Assembly: GCA_015709715.1 (NCBI GenBank)
Contig: CP054184.1
Coordinates: 977,001 to 1,041,000 of the forward strand
From: Nitrospira sp.
GTDB taxonomy: Bacteria; Nitrospirota; Nitrospiria; Nitrospirales; Nitrospiraceae
DNA length: 64,000 nt
Direction of reading: 5' to 3'
In this document: positions 8,735-16,542 of the stretch, in pieces
How the letters are laid out: each line of letters starts with the position of its first letter
How positions within the stretch are numbered: position 1 is the stretch's first letter
The notes under the pieces: generated by a model
Databases searched by the model: none
What the model was told of the DNA's origin: nothing
The model's input: only the letters and a program-made list of their open reading frames with translations
Program-made: the position numbers and the translations under genes

Positions 8735-8776
8735 AATGGCGTCCGCGATTCCCTATGAAACGCGCCGGACGCCATT
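8735..8776 (-). terminator. Conditional intrinsic terminator before amt2
   Basis: On the transcript an 11-base arm, AAUGGCGUCCG, is perfectly complementary to CGGACGCCAUU, with a 20-base loop between. The sequence UUUGUGUUUGU follows. The left arm is the loop and right arm of the second ANTAR-type hairpin (8766-8781), so the two structures exclude each other. Confidence 0.7.
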
Positions 8777-8822
8777 GTCCGATTCACAGGTATGGGAGCA
8801 ATCGACCTGGACGCCGTTGTCC
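8766..8822 (-). promoter_or_regulatory. Two-hairpin ANTAR-type RNA element in the amt2 leader
   Basis: Hairpin 1 (8809-8822) is GGAC-AACGGC-GUCC, extendable by ACC/GGU after one mismatch. Hairpin 2 (8766-8781) is CGGAC-AAUGGC-GUCCG. Both loops have six bases with A at position 1 and G at position 4, the signature of ANTAR protein targets. The linker is 27 bases, the same as in the element after glnA. Binding should stabilise hairpin 2 and prevent the overlapping terminator, allowing amt2 transcription. No promoter is visible between cynS and this element, so it probably acts on read-through from cynS. Confidence 0.75.
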
Positions 8823-8845
8823 CGGTCTCTTCGCCGAATACCCCT

Positions 8846-9286
8846 TCAGAATGTCTTGTACTCCAGCCACTTGCCGTTCAGCGTGATCTTGCAGCGGGTC
8901 TCGCCCTGGCTGCCGGTTACTTTCTCCATGTCGATGGTGAAGTCGATCGCGCTCATGATGCCGTCGCCGAACAGTTCATTGGCCATCTCCCGCAGTGCGT
9001 CGCCGTACACGCCGATCACCTCCAGCAGCCGATACTTGAAGGGATCGACGGTAATCGGAAAGTCCGCGCGCACGGGAAAGCGACTCAACGCAGCGATCTG
9101 CTCCTTGTCCAAATCCAGCAGGCTTCCGACCTTCAACGCCTCGTCGGGAGAGAGGCGATGGTTGCCGTTCAACGCCGCCGCCACAAAGGTCGGGCTCTTC
9201 CCGACCGACTCGGCGACCTGCGCGATGGTGATTTTCCTGTTCGTCCGTTGCGCCTTGATTGCCTCGCACATTGCGTCCTTTTCCAT
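8846..9286 (-). CDS. cynS: Cyanase (cyanate hydratase)
   Basis: 146 residues, about ten shorter than E. coli CynS but complete. It has an N-terminal helix-turn-helix-like dimerisation part (about 1-70) and the C-terminal catalytic domain. The three catalytic residues are identifiable as R86 and E89 (in KYRLLEVIGVYG) and S112 (in GIMSAIDF), offset by ten from E. coli Arg96/Glu99/Ser122. It converts cyanate plus bicarbonate to ammonia and CO2, giving nitrogen for assimilation; in nitrite oxidisers the ammonia may also feed ammonia-oxidising partners. AGGAGG precedes the ATG. Its leader holds a terminator overlapping an ANTAR-type hairpin. Confidence 0.95.
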   Translation of the reverse strand: MEKDAMCEAIKAQRTNRKITIAQVAESVGKSPTFVAAALNGNHRLSPDEALKVGSLLDLDKEQIAALSRFPVRADFPITVDPFKYRLLEVIGVYGDALREMANELFGDGIMSAIDFTIDMEKVTGSQGETRCKITLNGKWLEYKTF

Positions 9287-9319
9287 CGTGACCTCCTGTG
9301 AAAGATGCGCGCTCGGGTC

Positions 9320-9358
9320 AAAAAAAACGTCCTCATCCCGATGACGGGAAGAGGACGT
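9320..9358 (-). terminator. Conditional intrinsic terminator in the cynS leader
   Basis: The transcript forms a 14-bp stem (ACGUCCUCUUCCCG against CGGGAUGAGGACGU, one U-U mismatch) with a UCAU loop, followed by eight U. It ends about 30 bases before the cynS start. The left arm includes the GUCC arm of the ANTAR-type hairpin at 9352-9368, making the structures mutually exclusive. Confidence 0.85.
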
Positions 9359-9393
9359 CGATGTCCCTGGTTACAAGGCTCCCAGTGCCTTGT
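9352..9393 (-). promoter_or_regulatory. ANTAR-type two-hairpin element, cynS proximal
   Basis: Hairpin 2 (core 9353-9366) is GGAC-AUCGAC-GUCC with A1 and G4 in a six-base loop. Hairpin 1 (9373-9393) has a seven-base-pair stem, ACAAGGC/GCCUUGU, with the loop ACUGGGA. That loop has A1 and G4 but seven bases, so it is not a textbook match. The linker between hairpins is only about five bases. Hairpin 2 shares its right arm with the strong terminator at 9320-9358. This is the second such element between glnA and cynS. Confidence 0.6.
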
Positions 9394-9431
9394 CTGATGT
9401 CGGTGCCGACGACCACGTCGGCTGCAAATAA

Positions 9432-9471
9432 AAAGGCGTCCGCCACTCCCGAAAGAATGACGGACGCCTTT
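9432..9471 (-). terminator. Intrinsic terminator downstream of glnA
   Basis: A 17-bp stem on the transcript (arms 9455-9471 and 9432-9448, two G-U pairs) with a short UUUCGG loop is followed by UUUUUAUUU. It would end the glnA message. Its left arm begins inside the loop of the ANTAR-type hairpin at 9460-9477, so it may be conditional and gate read-through into cynS. Confidence 0.88.
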
Positions 9472-9520
9472 GTCCGTGTACCCGTTGTGGTGCGGAGTTC
9501 AGATCAGGCGCCGTTGCCTG
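9460..9520 (-). promoter_or_regulatory. ANTAR-type two-hairpin element between glnA and cynS
   Basis: Hairpin 1 (9505-9520) is CAGGC-AACGGC-GCCUG. Hairpin 2 (9460-9477) is ACGGAC-AAAGGC-GUCCGU. Both have six-base loops with A1 and G4. The linker is 27 bases, matching the amt2 element. The loop and right arm of hairpin 2 form the left arm of the terminator at 9432-9471. The arrangement fits control of glnA to cynS read-through by an ANTAR protein. The rest of 9287-9594 holds the cynS-proximal element and a short GCCGACG/CGUCGGC hairpin near 9403-9423; no coding sequence is seen. Confidence 0.75.
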
Positions 9521-9594
9521 GGCTCATCCGCAGGGACTACCTATACCATCCTCTCCGTTCGGCCGTCAAGCGCCCGCAACGAAGAAGGCGGCTG

Positions 9595-11004
9595 CTACAC
9601 GTCGTAATACAGAAAGAACTCGTACGGATGCGGCCGCAGACGCATCGTATCGACTTCCTTGGCGCGCTTATACCCGATCCAGGCCTCGATCAAATCCTCA
9701 CTGAACACCCCGCCCTTGAGCAGGAATTGATAATCCTTCTCCAAGTGGCTGAGGGCCTCGTCCAAGCTGCCCGGCATGGTCCGAATCTTGGCCGCTTCCT
9801 TGGCCTCGAGATCGTAGAGGTCCTTCTCTGCTGGCTCGCCCGGATTAATCTTGTTTTCGATGCCGTCCAAACCCGCCATGAGCATGGCGGAGAAGGCCAA
9901 GTAGGGATTGGCCGCAGGGTCCGGGAATCGGACTTCGATGCGCTTCGCCTTGGGGCTCGGTGAGTACATCGGAATGCGGATGCCCGCCGACCGGTTACGG
10001 CTGGAATAGGCCAGCAACACCGGCGCTTCGAAGCCCGGCGTCAACCGCTTGTATGAATTGGTCGAGGGGTTGGTAAAGGCTGCCAACGCCGGAGCATGTT
10101 TCAAGATGCCGCCGATGTAATGCAGGCAGAGCTGCGACACGCCGGCGTATTCCTTCCCCGCGAACAGCGGCTTGCCGTCCTTCCAGATGCTCTGGTGGGT
10201 ATGCATGCCGGACCCGTTGTCGCCGAAGATCGGCTTCGGCATGAAGGTCACGGTCTTGCCATGGCGCCGTGCCACGTTCTTGACGATGTACTTGAACATC
10301 ATCATCTTGTCCGCCGTGCGCACGAGGCTGTCGAACCGAATGTCGATTTCCGCCTGGCCTGCCGTCGCCACTTCATGGTGATGCTTTTCAGTGGCGATGC
10401 CCGCCTTTTCCATTTCGAGGACCATCTCGGTCCGGATGTCCTGCTGCGTGTCGGTCGGTGCCACCGGGAAGTAGCCTTCCTTGTGACGGATCTTGCCGCC
10501 CAGGTTGACGCCCTCTTGCCCCATGTTCCACACGCCCTCGTCGGAATCGATGTAGTAGTAGGCACTGTGGTTCGTCTGATCATAACGGGCATGGTCGAAG
10601 ATGAAGAATTCCGCTTCCGGCCCCCAATAGGAGGTATCGCCAATTTTCGTGCTCTGCAGATACTTCTCTGCTTTCTGCGCGATATACCGCGGATCGCGGT
10701 CGTACATCTCACGGGTGATCGGGTCGACGACGTTGCCGATGAGGCTCAGCGTCGGTACGGAACAAAAGGGATCCATACAGGCGGTGGCGGGGTCCGGAAT
10801 CAGCAGCATGTCGCTGTTGTTGATCGCCCTCCAGCCGCGGATCGACGAGCCGTCGAGGCCGGAGCCGTCCTTGAACAACCCTTCCGTCAGTTCACTGACG
10901 GGAACGGTGAAATGCTGCCAGGTCCCGATCAGGTCGACAAACTTCAAATCCACGACCTGGACCTTATTCTTCTTGGCCATCTCTAAGACTTCGCGAACGT
11001 TCAT
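9595..11004 (-). CDS. glnA: Glutamine synthetase type I
   Basis: 469 residues, the usual GSI-beta length. It makes glutamine from glutamate, ammonium and ATP in a cytoplasmic dodecamer. Visible signatures include DGSSIRGW near the N-terminus, [10 protein letters not shown], the [12 protein letters not shown] region of the active site, [10 protein letters not shown] and the adenylylation-loop Tyr in [10 protein letters not shown]. That Tyr implies control by adenylylation, which glnB and glnD here could feed. The ATG at 11004 has GGAGGAGGGGG upstream. It is the last gene of a glnB-glnD-glnA run and is followed by a terminator overlapped by an ANTAR-type hairpin. Confidence 0.97.
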   Translation of the reverse strand: MNVREVLEMAKKNKVQVVDLKFVDLIGTWQHFTVPVSELTEGLFKDGSGLDGSSIRGWRAINNSDMLLIPDPATACMDPFCSVPTLSLIGNVVDPITREMYDRDPRYIAQKAEKYLQSTKIGDTSYWGPEAEFFIFDHARYDQTNHSAYYYIDSDEGVWNMGQEGVNLGGKIRHKEGYFPVAPTDTQQDIRTEMVLEMEKAGIATEKHHHEVATAGQAEIDIRFDSLVRTADKMMMFKYIVKNVARRHGKTVTFMPKPIFGDNGSGMHTHQSIWKDGKPLFAGKEYAGVSQLCLHYIGGILKHAPALAAFTNPSTNSYKRLTPGFEAPVLLAYSSRNRSAGIRIPMYSPSPKAKRIEVRFPDPAANPYLAFSAMLMAGLDGIENKINPGEPAEKDLYDLEAKEAAKIRTMPGSLDEALSHLEKDYQFLLKGGVFSEDLIEAWIGYKRAKEVDTMRLRPHPYEFFLYYDV

Positions 11005-11054
11005 CCCCCTCCTCCTTTCAACCCCCCATGAAATGACTGTCTGCGCCCTAAACC

Positions 11055-13739
11055 CTATGCTGCATCCACAGTGAGAAACGCTTCGATCTTGCCGAGAATC
11101 CCCGCGCGCACCGCTTCCAGACGAACCGGATCGTCGATCTTCGTGCCGCCCTCCGCAGTCACATAAAACACGTCTGCCACCTGGTCCAATCTGGTGGAAA
11201 TACGCGAGGCGTGAACCGACAACCCCAGCTGGAAGATAGCGTTGGTGATGACGAAGAGCAACCCCTGCCGGTCCTCCGCGAATACATCCAAGATGGTGAA
11301 GCGGTCGGACGTTTCATTGTCGATCCGCACCTCCGCAGGCTGCCGATGGACCGGGAGTGATCGGCCCATATTGAGCCTGGATCCGCGTCGCATCACCGAC
11401 TCGATCGACTGGCGCCCCGTCAAGACCTCCGTAATCGTGTCGGCAATCGACTCTCGCCGTTCGGCGGGCGGAGCCCCCTGATAATCCGGATCGGTCACCT
11501 GGAAGGTATCGACCGCCACGCCATCCTGTCGCGTCACGATCTGCGCGTCGAGAATCTGCAACCCGCTCGCCGCCATGACCCCGGCGATCTTGGAGAACAG
11601 CCCGGGAATTAGGTCGTCATGCGCCACCACGGCGTATTCGCACGTACCCAGGTCGGCATGAAATTCCGTGTCAATCACCACCCCCCCCGGCTGGAGACGA
11701 CGAATCGCGGTCAGATGGGCGGCGATGCGCCGCGGCGCGGTGCCAGAGAGGTAGCGTGGAGGAAACTGTTCCAACTCCCCACGAATCCACCTGTCGTCCT
11801 CCGGCAAGTCCGTCACCGCTTCCCGTTGGTGCATCACCTCGGTAGCAACCCTGGCCAGGCGTTCCGGCCCATCGGCCCTGTCTCGTTCGCCGGACACCTC
11901 CTGCATGGCGCGGCCGTACAGCTCCACGAGCAACGATTCCTTCCACTTGGTCAACACATCCGGGCCAACGGCGGCAATGTCGGCAGCGGTCAAGGCCAAG
12001 AGCTTGCGCAAGACTTCCGGCGTACCCACCTCACGGACAAACGGCCGCAACACCTTCTCGTCGTACGGGTCGCGCCGAAAGGCCGTATGGGCCATGAGCA
12101 GATGCCGATGTACGAGAAACATCAACGTCGCGCGCTCGCGCTCATCGAAACCGAGGCGCGCCGCCGTCTCTTCCGCCAGTCGCTTGCCGACTTCGCTATG
12201 GTCTTCCTCATGTCCCTTTCCCAAATCATGCAATAGCACGGCGAGATGGAGGAGGTCCTTTCGCTTGATCTCCCGATAGACTTCGCCCAGCGCGCCCTGA
12301 TGCTCCGCTAATGCCTCGGCCTTGCCGACAGCCAGCAGGCTATGCTCATCGACCGTGTACTTGTGGTACTGGTTGAACTGCATGAGGCCCCGTACGCGTG
12401 AGAACGCGGGCACCAACTTTTCCAACAGGTGGGCGCGATGCATCGCCTCCAAGGTCCGCGCCGTGCCCGGTCCCGCCAGGATCGACATGAACGTGCGGCC
12501 GACTTCCGGCGTATGGAATCGTTCGGGCGACAGCGTTTCCGCATGGCGATGGATGTCTTCCAGCAACGAGGGATCGATGTTCAAATTGCGCGACCGAGCC
12601 AGGTCGAACAAAGTCACCAAGGCTGCCGGTTGGGCCAACACCTGCGCACGCGATTCCTTCGGCACGGTCAAGGCTTCATCCTCGACGAGAAAGTGCCGAT
12701 CAATCTTCGTCGCCGGCCTCCACCGGCTCAAACGCTGCCACACAGAACGACGGCGACAACGATCGACGAACCGCATCGACGCGACGTGCAGCCCCATCGT
12801 ATGCCGATAGTATTGCTGCATGAACTGCTCGACGGCGAGCAGATGGGGCCGATCGGTGAAGCCCCAATGCTGCGCTAACCACACCTGATCGTCGAACGTC
12901 AGAATCTCCTGCGCCATTCCCGCCCGAACATGGAGGCAGGCGCGCACGCGCAAGAGAAACTCCCTCGCGTCCTTGATCGTGTGATAGTCCACCGGAGACA
13001 GGATGCCACGGTCGGAGAGTTCGCGAATCGTCGGTGCGTGATAACGTGCAGCCCCGATCCATTGGAGGAGATGCAGATCGCGCAGTCCTCCCTTGCTTTT
13101 TTTGACGTTGGGCTCCAACAGATACACGGTCTCGCCGAACTTCTGATACTCCCGCTGCCGTTCCGTAACTTTCTGCTCCAAATAGGCGTCGAACCCGGTG
13201 GAGACGACCTTGTGAGCGTAGCGGGCATGGAACTGCTGGAACAGCTCGGCGCTCCCGGCGAGGAACCGCGCCTCCATCATGGAGGTACGCACGGTCAGAT
13301 CGGCCAACCCCAATTCCACGCAATCCTGAATCGTCCGTACGCTGTGCCCGACTTGAAATCCGCTGTCCCACAGGGGATGGAGCACCTGCTTCACCAGGTC
13401 GGGCATCGCCTTGGCCGCGTCCGGATGGAACAGGAACATGAGATCGATGTCCGAATGGGGCGCCAATTCCCGGCGCCCATAGCCCCCCAGCGCGACCAGG
13501 CAACAATGGTGAAACCCGACCGTCGTGAGGCCTTCACCGCCGGCTCGCGCCGCGGTGCGATACCGTCCGATGATCAACCCGTCGACAAGGTCGGTGGTGG
13601 CGTTCACCACTTCATCGCCGGAGGCTCCAGCCAACAAGCGCTGCTGAATCGCCTGCCGCTGTTCGGCAAGAAGGTCGGCCGGCAGCAACGCTCCCGCTTC
13701 ATGCAACAAGGGCGACCCCGCATCCAACGCGTGCGACAT
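11055..13739 (-). CDS. glnD: Bifunctional uridylyltransferase/uridylyl-removing enzyme of PII
   Basis: 894 residues in the expected order. The nucleotidyltransferase domain has [20 protein letters not shown] (about 90-110). The HD hydrolase domain has [13 protein letters not shown] (mid-protein). Two ACT domains lie at the C-terminus (about 700-780 and 815-890). The enzyme uridylylates PII when glutamine is low and removes UMP when it is high. Start and stop nearly abut glnB (two bases between), so glnB and glnD are co-transcribed and probably translationally coupled. Confidence 0.96.
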   Translation of the reverse strand: MSHALDAGSPLLHEAGALLPADLLAEQRQAIQQRLLAGASGDEVVNATTDLVDGLIIGRYRTAARAGGEGLTTVGFHHCCLVALGGYGRRELAPHSDIDLMFLFHPDAAKAMPDLVKQVLHPLWDSGFQVGHSVRTIQDCVELGLADLTVRTSMMEARFLAGSAELFQQFHARYAHKVVSTGFDAYLEQKVTERQREYQKFGETVYLLEPNVKKSKGGLRDLHLLQWIGAARYHAPTIRELSDRGILSPVDYHTIKDAREFLLRVRACLHVRAGMAQEILTFDDQVWLAQHWGFTDRPHLLAVEQFMQQYYRHTMGLHVASMRFVDRCRRRSVWQRLSRWRPATKIDRHFLVEDEALTVPKESRAQVLAQPAALVTLFDLARSRNLNIDPSLLEDIHRHAETLSPERFHTPEVGRTFMSILAGPGTARTLEAMHRAHLLEKLVPAFSRVRGLMQFNQYHKYTVDEHSLLAVGKAEALAEHQGALGEVYREIKRKDLLHLAVLLHDLGKGHEEDHSEVGKRLAEETAARLGFDERERATLMFLVHRHLLMAHTAFRRDPYDEKVLRPFVREVGTPEVLRKLLALTAADIAAVGPDVLTKWKESLLVELYGRAMQEVSGERDRADGPERLARVATEVMHQREAVTDLPEDDRWIRGELEQFPPRYLSGTAPRRIAAHLTAIRRLQPGGVVIDTEFHADLGTCEYAVVAHDDLIPGLFSKIAGVMAASGLQILDAQIVTRQDGVAVDTFQVTDPDYQGAPPAERRESIADTITEVLTGRQSIESVMRRGSRLNMGRSLPVHRQPAEVRIDNETSDRFTILDVFAEDRQGLLFVITNAIFQLGLSVHASRISTRLDQVADVFYVTAEGGTKIDDPVRLEAVRAGILGKIEAFLTVDAA

Positions 13740-13741
13740 GG

Positions 13742-14089
<348 letters not shown>

Positions 14090-14125
14090 CTAGGCTCGCC
14101 GCCCGCACGCAGCCGATGGCGTGGT

Positions 14126-15454
14126 TCACGAATAGGCCCGTTCGTTATGCTGACTCAAATCGAGGCCGGTGGCTTCTTCCTCCGAGGACACTCGGAGCCC
14201 CGTCAGAGAATCGACCAGTTTGAGGATGGCGAAGGTGCCGATGACCGTGAAGGCCGCCGTAACCAACGCGACAAGGAGTTGGACGCCCAGGAAACCGGGA
14301 TTCCCGAACAACAACCCGTCGGCTCCGCTTGGGTTGACGGCCTTATCCGCAAAAAGCCCGGTGGCCACGATCCCGATCACCCCCCCGACCCCGTGGATCC
14401 CCACGACGTCAAGCGAGTCATCATAGCCGAATCGCCCCTTCCAAACAATCGCGCCATAACAGGCCAGGCCGGCGACCGCACCGATCAGAATGCCGAACAA
14501 GGGGCTGATGTAGCCGGCTGCCGCCGTCACCGTCGCCAGCCCTGCCACGGCGCCGCTCGCGACGCCCAACACGGTCGGCTTCCCACGGTGAGCCCACTCG
14601 GCTCCGCACCAAGCCATCGCCCCGGTGGCCGCGGCCACATGGGTGGCGATAATAGCCGACACCGCCACGCTATTGGCCCCCAACGCGCTTCCACCATTGA
14701 AACCGAACCAGCCGAACCAGAGGAACCCTGTCCCAAGCAGCGTCATCGGCAAATTGTGCGGTGCCATGTAGTCGGTACCGTATCCCCGCCGCTGCCCCAG
14801 CACGAGGGCACAGACCAGTGCCGCAGCTCCGGAGCTGATGTGAATCACCGCGCCCCCGGCAAAATCCAACGCACCCAGCTTAGCCAGCCAACCGCCGCCC
14901 CATATCCAATGGGCCAGCGGCACGTAGACCAGCAGGGACCACAGGGCCGCAAACAGCACCACTGAGGTGAAGCGCTTACGCTCCGCGAAGGCGCCGGTAA
15001 TCAAGGCGGGTGAGATGGCCGCGAACATCAATTGAAACAACATAAAGGCCTGGTGCGGAATAGTTGGGGCATAAACCGGATGCGGTTCGGCCCCGACGCC
15101 CCTGAGCCCGATCCAGTCCAACCCGCCGATCATACCGCCCTGATCGGGACCGAAGGCCAGACTGTACCCCACCAAGATCCAGAGGACACTCACGACGCTG
15201 AGAATGATCATGCTCTGCATGATCGTCCCCAGGACGTTCTTGCTCCTGACCAACCCCCCGTAAAACAGCGCCAAGCCCGGCACGAGCATCGCCAGCACGA
15301 ACGCCGAGGATATCAACACCCACGCCGTATCTCCCGTATCGACCTTGAGCGGTGCACTCTGTGCATAGGCCTGCGCCGCCCCGAAGGCCGAGCCCATCAA
15401 GAGTCCCACTGTCACGCCCGCGACCACCGTTCCCCGTTGCGCCGGTACGTTCAC
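14126..15454 (-). CDS. amt: Ammonium transporter Amt3 with signal peptide
   Basis: 442 residues: a cleavable leader (about 1-32) and an eleven-helix Amt core very like Amt2 (FYGGLVRSKNVLGT, QLMFAAISPALI, LDFAGGAVIHI, GWFGFNGGSALGA, GIHGVGG). Pore His and Asp residues and the Phe gate are kept, so it should be a conventional ammonium channel under PII control. The start is GTG at 15454, with AAGGAGG just upstream. An 11-bp hairpin lies just before that site and its left arm is also complementary to the ribosome-binding site. Confidence 0.94.
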   Translation of the reverse strand: MNVPAQRGTVVAGVTVGLLMGSAFGAAQAYAQSAPLKVDTGDTAWVLISSAFVLAMLVPGLALFYGGLVRSKNVLGTIMQSMIILSVVSVLWILVGYSLAFGPDQGGMIGGLDWIGLRGVGAEPHPVYAPTIPHQAFMLFQLMFAAISPALITGAFAERKRFTSVVLFAALWSLLVYVPLAHWIWGGGWLAKLGALDFAGGAVIHISSGAAALVCALVLGQRRGYGTDYMAPHNLPMTLLGTGFLWFGWFGFNGGSALGANSVAVSAIIATHVAAATGAMAWCGAEWAHRGKPTVLGVASGAVAGLATVTAAAGYISPLFGILIGAVAGLACYGAIVWKGRFGYDDSLDVVGIHGVGGVIGIVATGLFADKAVNPSGADGLLFGNPGFLGVQLLVALVTAAFTVIGTFAILKLVDSLTGLRVSSEEEATGLDLSQHNERAYS

Positions 15455-15460
15455 TCTGTT

Positions 15461-15520
15461 CCTCCTTCAGCGACACCGTTGACCGACAGGCCTCCCCCTT
15501 CAGCAGACGAAGGAGGAGGC
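15461..15520 (-). promoter_or_regulatory. Hairpin and alternative pairing upstream of the amt3 ribosome-binding site
   Basis: The transcript forms an 11-bp stem (GCCUCCUCCUU with AAGGGGGAGGC, 15490-15520) without a U-tract. The same left arm can pair with AAGGAGG, the ribosome-binding site at 15461-15467. The two pairings exclude each other, which would allow translational control of amt3. This is inference from complementarity only, and purine-rich ribosome-binding sites pair easily with CU-rich sequence by chance. Confidence 0.4.
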
Positions 15521-15532
15521 GGCGGCAAGACT

Positions 15533-16411
15533 CTAGAACGTCTTCGTAAATTTCAACTTATAGAAATCTTGATTGTCTGTCAGGTCTTTTCCGGCCGTGA
15601 ACCGGAAGGCCATGCCGCCCGGCAGTTTCATCTCCACATAGGGACCGATCCAGCGGTAGTAGTCTTGAGCGGCACCGGGTGCGCTGCTGTCGCGAGTGGT
15701 CAGCAAATGTTCGTAATGCACGCCGCCGGACCACAGGCTGTTCAGCCTGACTCCACCGCTCACCCAGTAGTGCAGGAAGTCCCAGGTGCCCCGACCACCG
15801 GCTTGGCTGGCCCCCAAGCAGTTGGTATCGACCAGGCCCGAACAGCCGACCGCGCCGCCGCCTCCGCTGCCCCCCTCGCTCCGAATGGCTTTGTAGTAGC
15901 CTAGGTAGAACTCGCCCTCGAACCGGTTGTCGATATAATTCGCGATGATGTTGGGCACGAATCCTTCGAAGGCCGTCGTGCGCTCATTGACGCTGCCGCC
16001 GCCGTTCGGGAAGAAGCCGCCGCGCGAGGAAAGCAGGCTGCCATGCACGAAGCCGATCATCGGCGTTACGGACAATCGCTTCTCCAGAAAGGTGAGATTC
16101 AGCCCCATATCGGTTTCGAGCCATGGGGCATTGTCATGGACGCCCACGCCGTTGATCATCGTCCAATAGGTGAAATTGAACGCCAACGCAATGTCGTCGG
16201 TGAGCCCGTACGTCCCATAAATGGATGGATTGAACCCGAAGAAACTGTCGGCCTGCATCGCCATGGTGACGGATACGGGATGTTTGGTCGTATCCATCAG
16301 GTCGTCCGTCGTCCCGGCCCGCGATTCACCCACCGCGCCGCCCCATCCGCTTACCATCACCGCCAGCCCCACTACCCACACCCGTACCCGTTGCCCGACC
16401 ATCATATCCAT
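15533..16411 (-). CDS. Outer-membrane beta-barrel protein of unknown substrate
   Basis: 292 residues with an N-terminal signal peptide (about 1-33, ending near GESRAG). Alternating hydrophobic/polar strands rich in Tyr, Phe, Trp and Gly follow. The C-terminus ends FYKLKFTKTF with a terminal Phe, typical of barrel assembly. A Gly-rich loop with two cysteines (GCSGLVDTNC) lies near 190-200. I do not recognise a named family. The next gene is amt3, 78 bases downstream, so a role as a porin for nitrogen compounds is possible but unproven. The start is ATG at 16411 with GGAGG four bases upstream. The leader has paired ANTAR-type hairpins. Confidence 0.75.
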   Translation of the reverse strand: MDMMVGQRVRVWVVGLAVMVSGWGGAVGESRAGTTDDLMDTTKHPVSVTMAMQADSFFGFNPSIYGTYGLTDDIALAFNFTYWTMINGVGVHDNAPWLETDMGLNLTFLEKRLSVTPMIGFVHGSLLSSRGGFFPNGGGSVNERTTAFEGFVPNIIANYIDNRFEGEFYLGYYKAIRSEGGSGGGGAVGCSGLVDTNCLGASQAGGRGTWDFLHYWVSGGVRLNSLWSGGVHYEHLLTTRDSSAPGAAQDYYRWIGPYVEMKLPGGMAFRFTAGKDLTDNQDFYKLKFTKTF

Positions 16412-16486
16412 GGCGCCTCCAAGAGATTGCGTAAAGGTGACTCCGCTCGAGGCTTTCGTCCCGACGGATCTGCCTGCCCTGTCTCT

Positions 16487-16527
16487 CTGGCGCCATTGCC
16501 AGCCCTGATGACCGACGCCGTTGTCGG
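16487..16527 (-). promoter_or_regulatory. ANTAR-type two-hairpin element upstream of the outer-membrane barrel gene
   Basis: Hairpin 1 (16512-16527) is CCGAC-AACGGC-GUCGG and hairpin 2 (16487-16502) is CUGGC-AAUGGC-GCCAG. Both have five-base-pair stems and six-base loops with A1 and G4. The linker is nine bases. No terminator follows. Instead AUGGCGCC in hairpin 2 is perfectly complementary to GGCGCCAU, which covers the end of the ribosome-binding site and the first two bases of the start codon (16410-16417). This suggests a switch on translation rather than on transcription. Confidence 0.7.
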
Positions 16528-16542
16528 CCGTTGCCCATTCGA

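Noticed and set aside
8735-9520. Guanidine-II (mini-ykkC) or glutamine riboswitch as explanation of the repeated small hairpins
   Set aside because: Mini-ykkC hairpins have ACGR tetraloops and glutamine riboswitches have different conserved cores. Here the loops are six bases with A1 and G4, and a matching ANTAR protein is nearby.
16412-16542. Sigma-54 promoter before the barrel gene or amt genes
   Set aside because: TGGCA-like bases occur, but no GG-N10-GC pair with a TTGC element could be found upstream of any nitrogen gene here.
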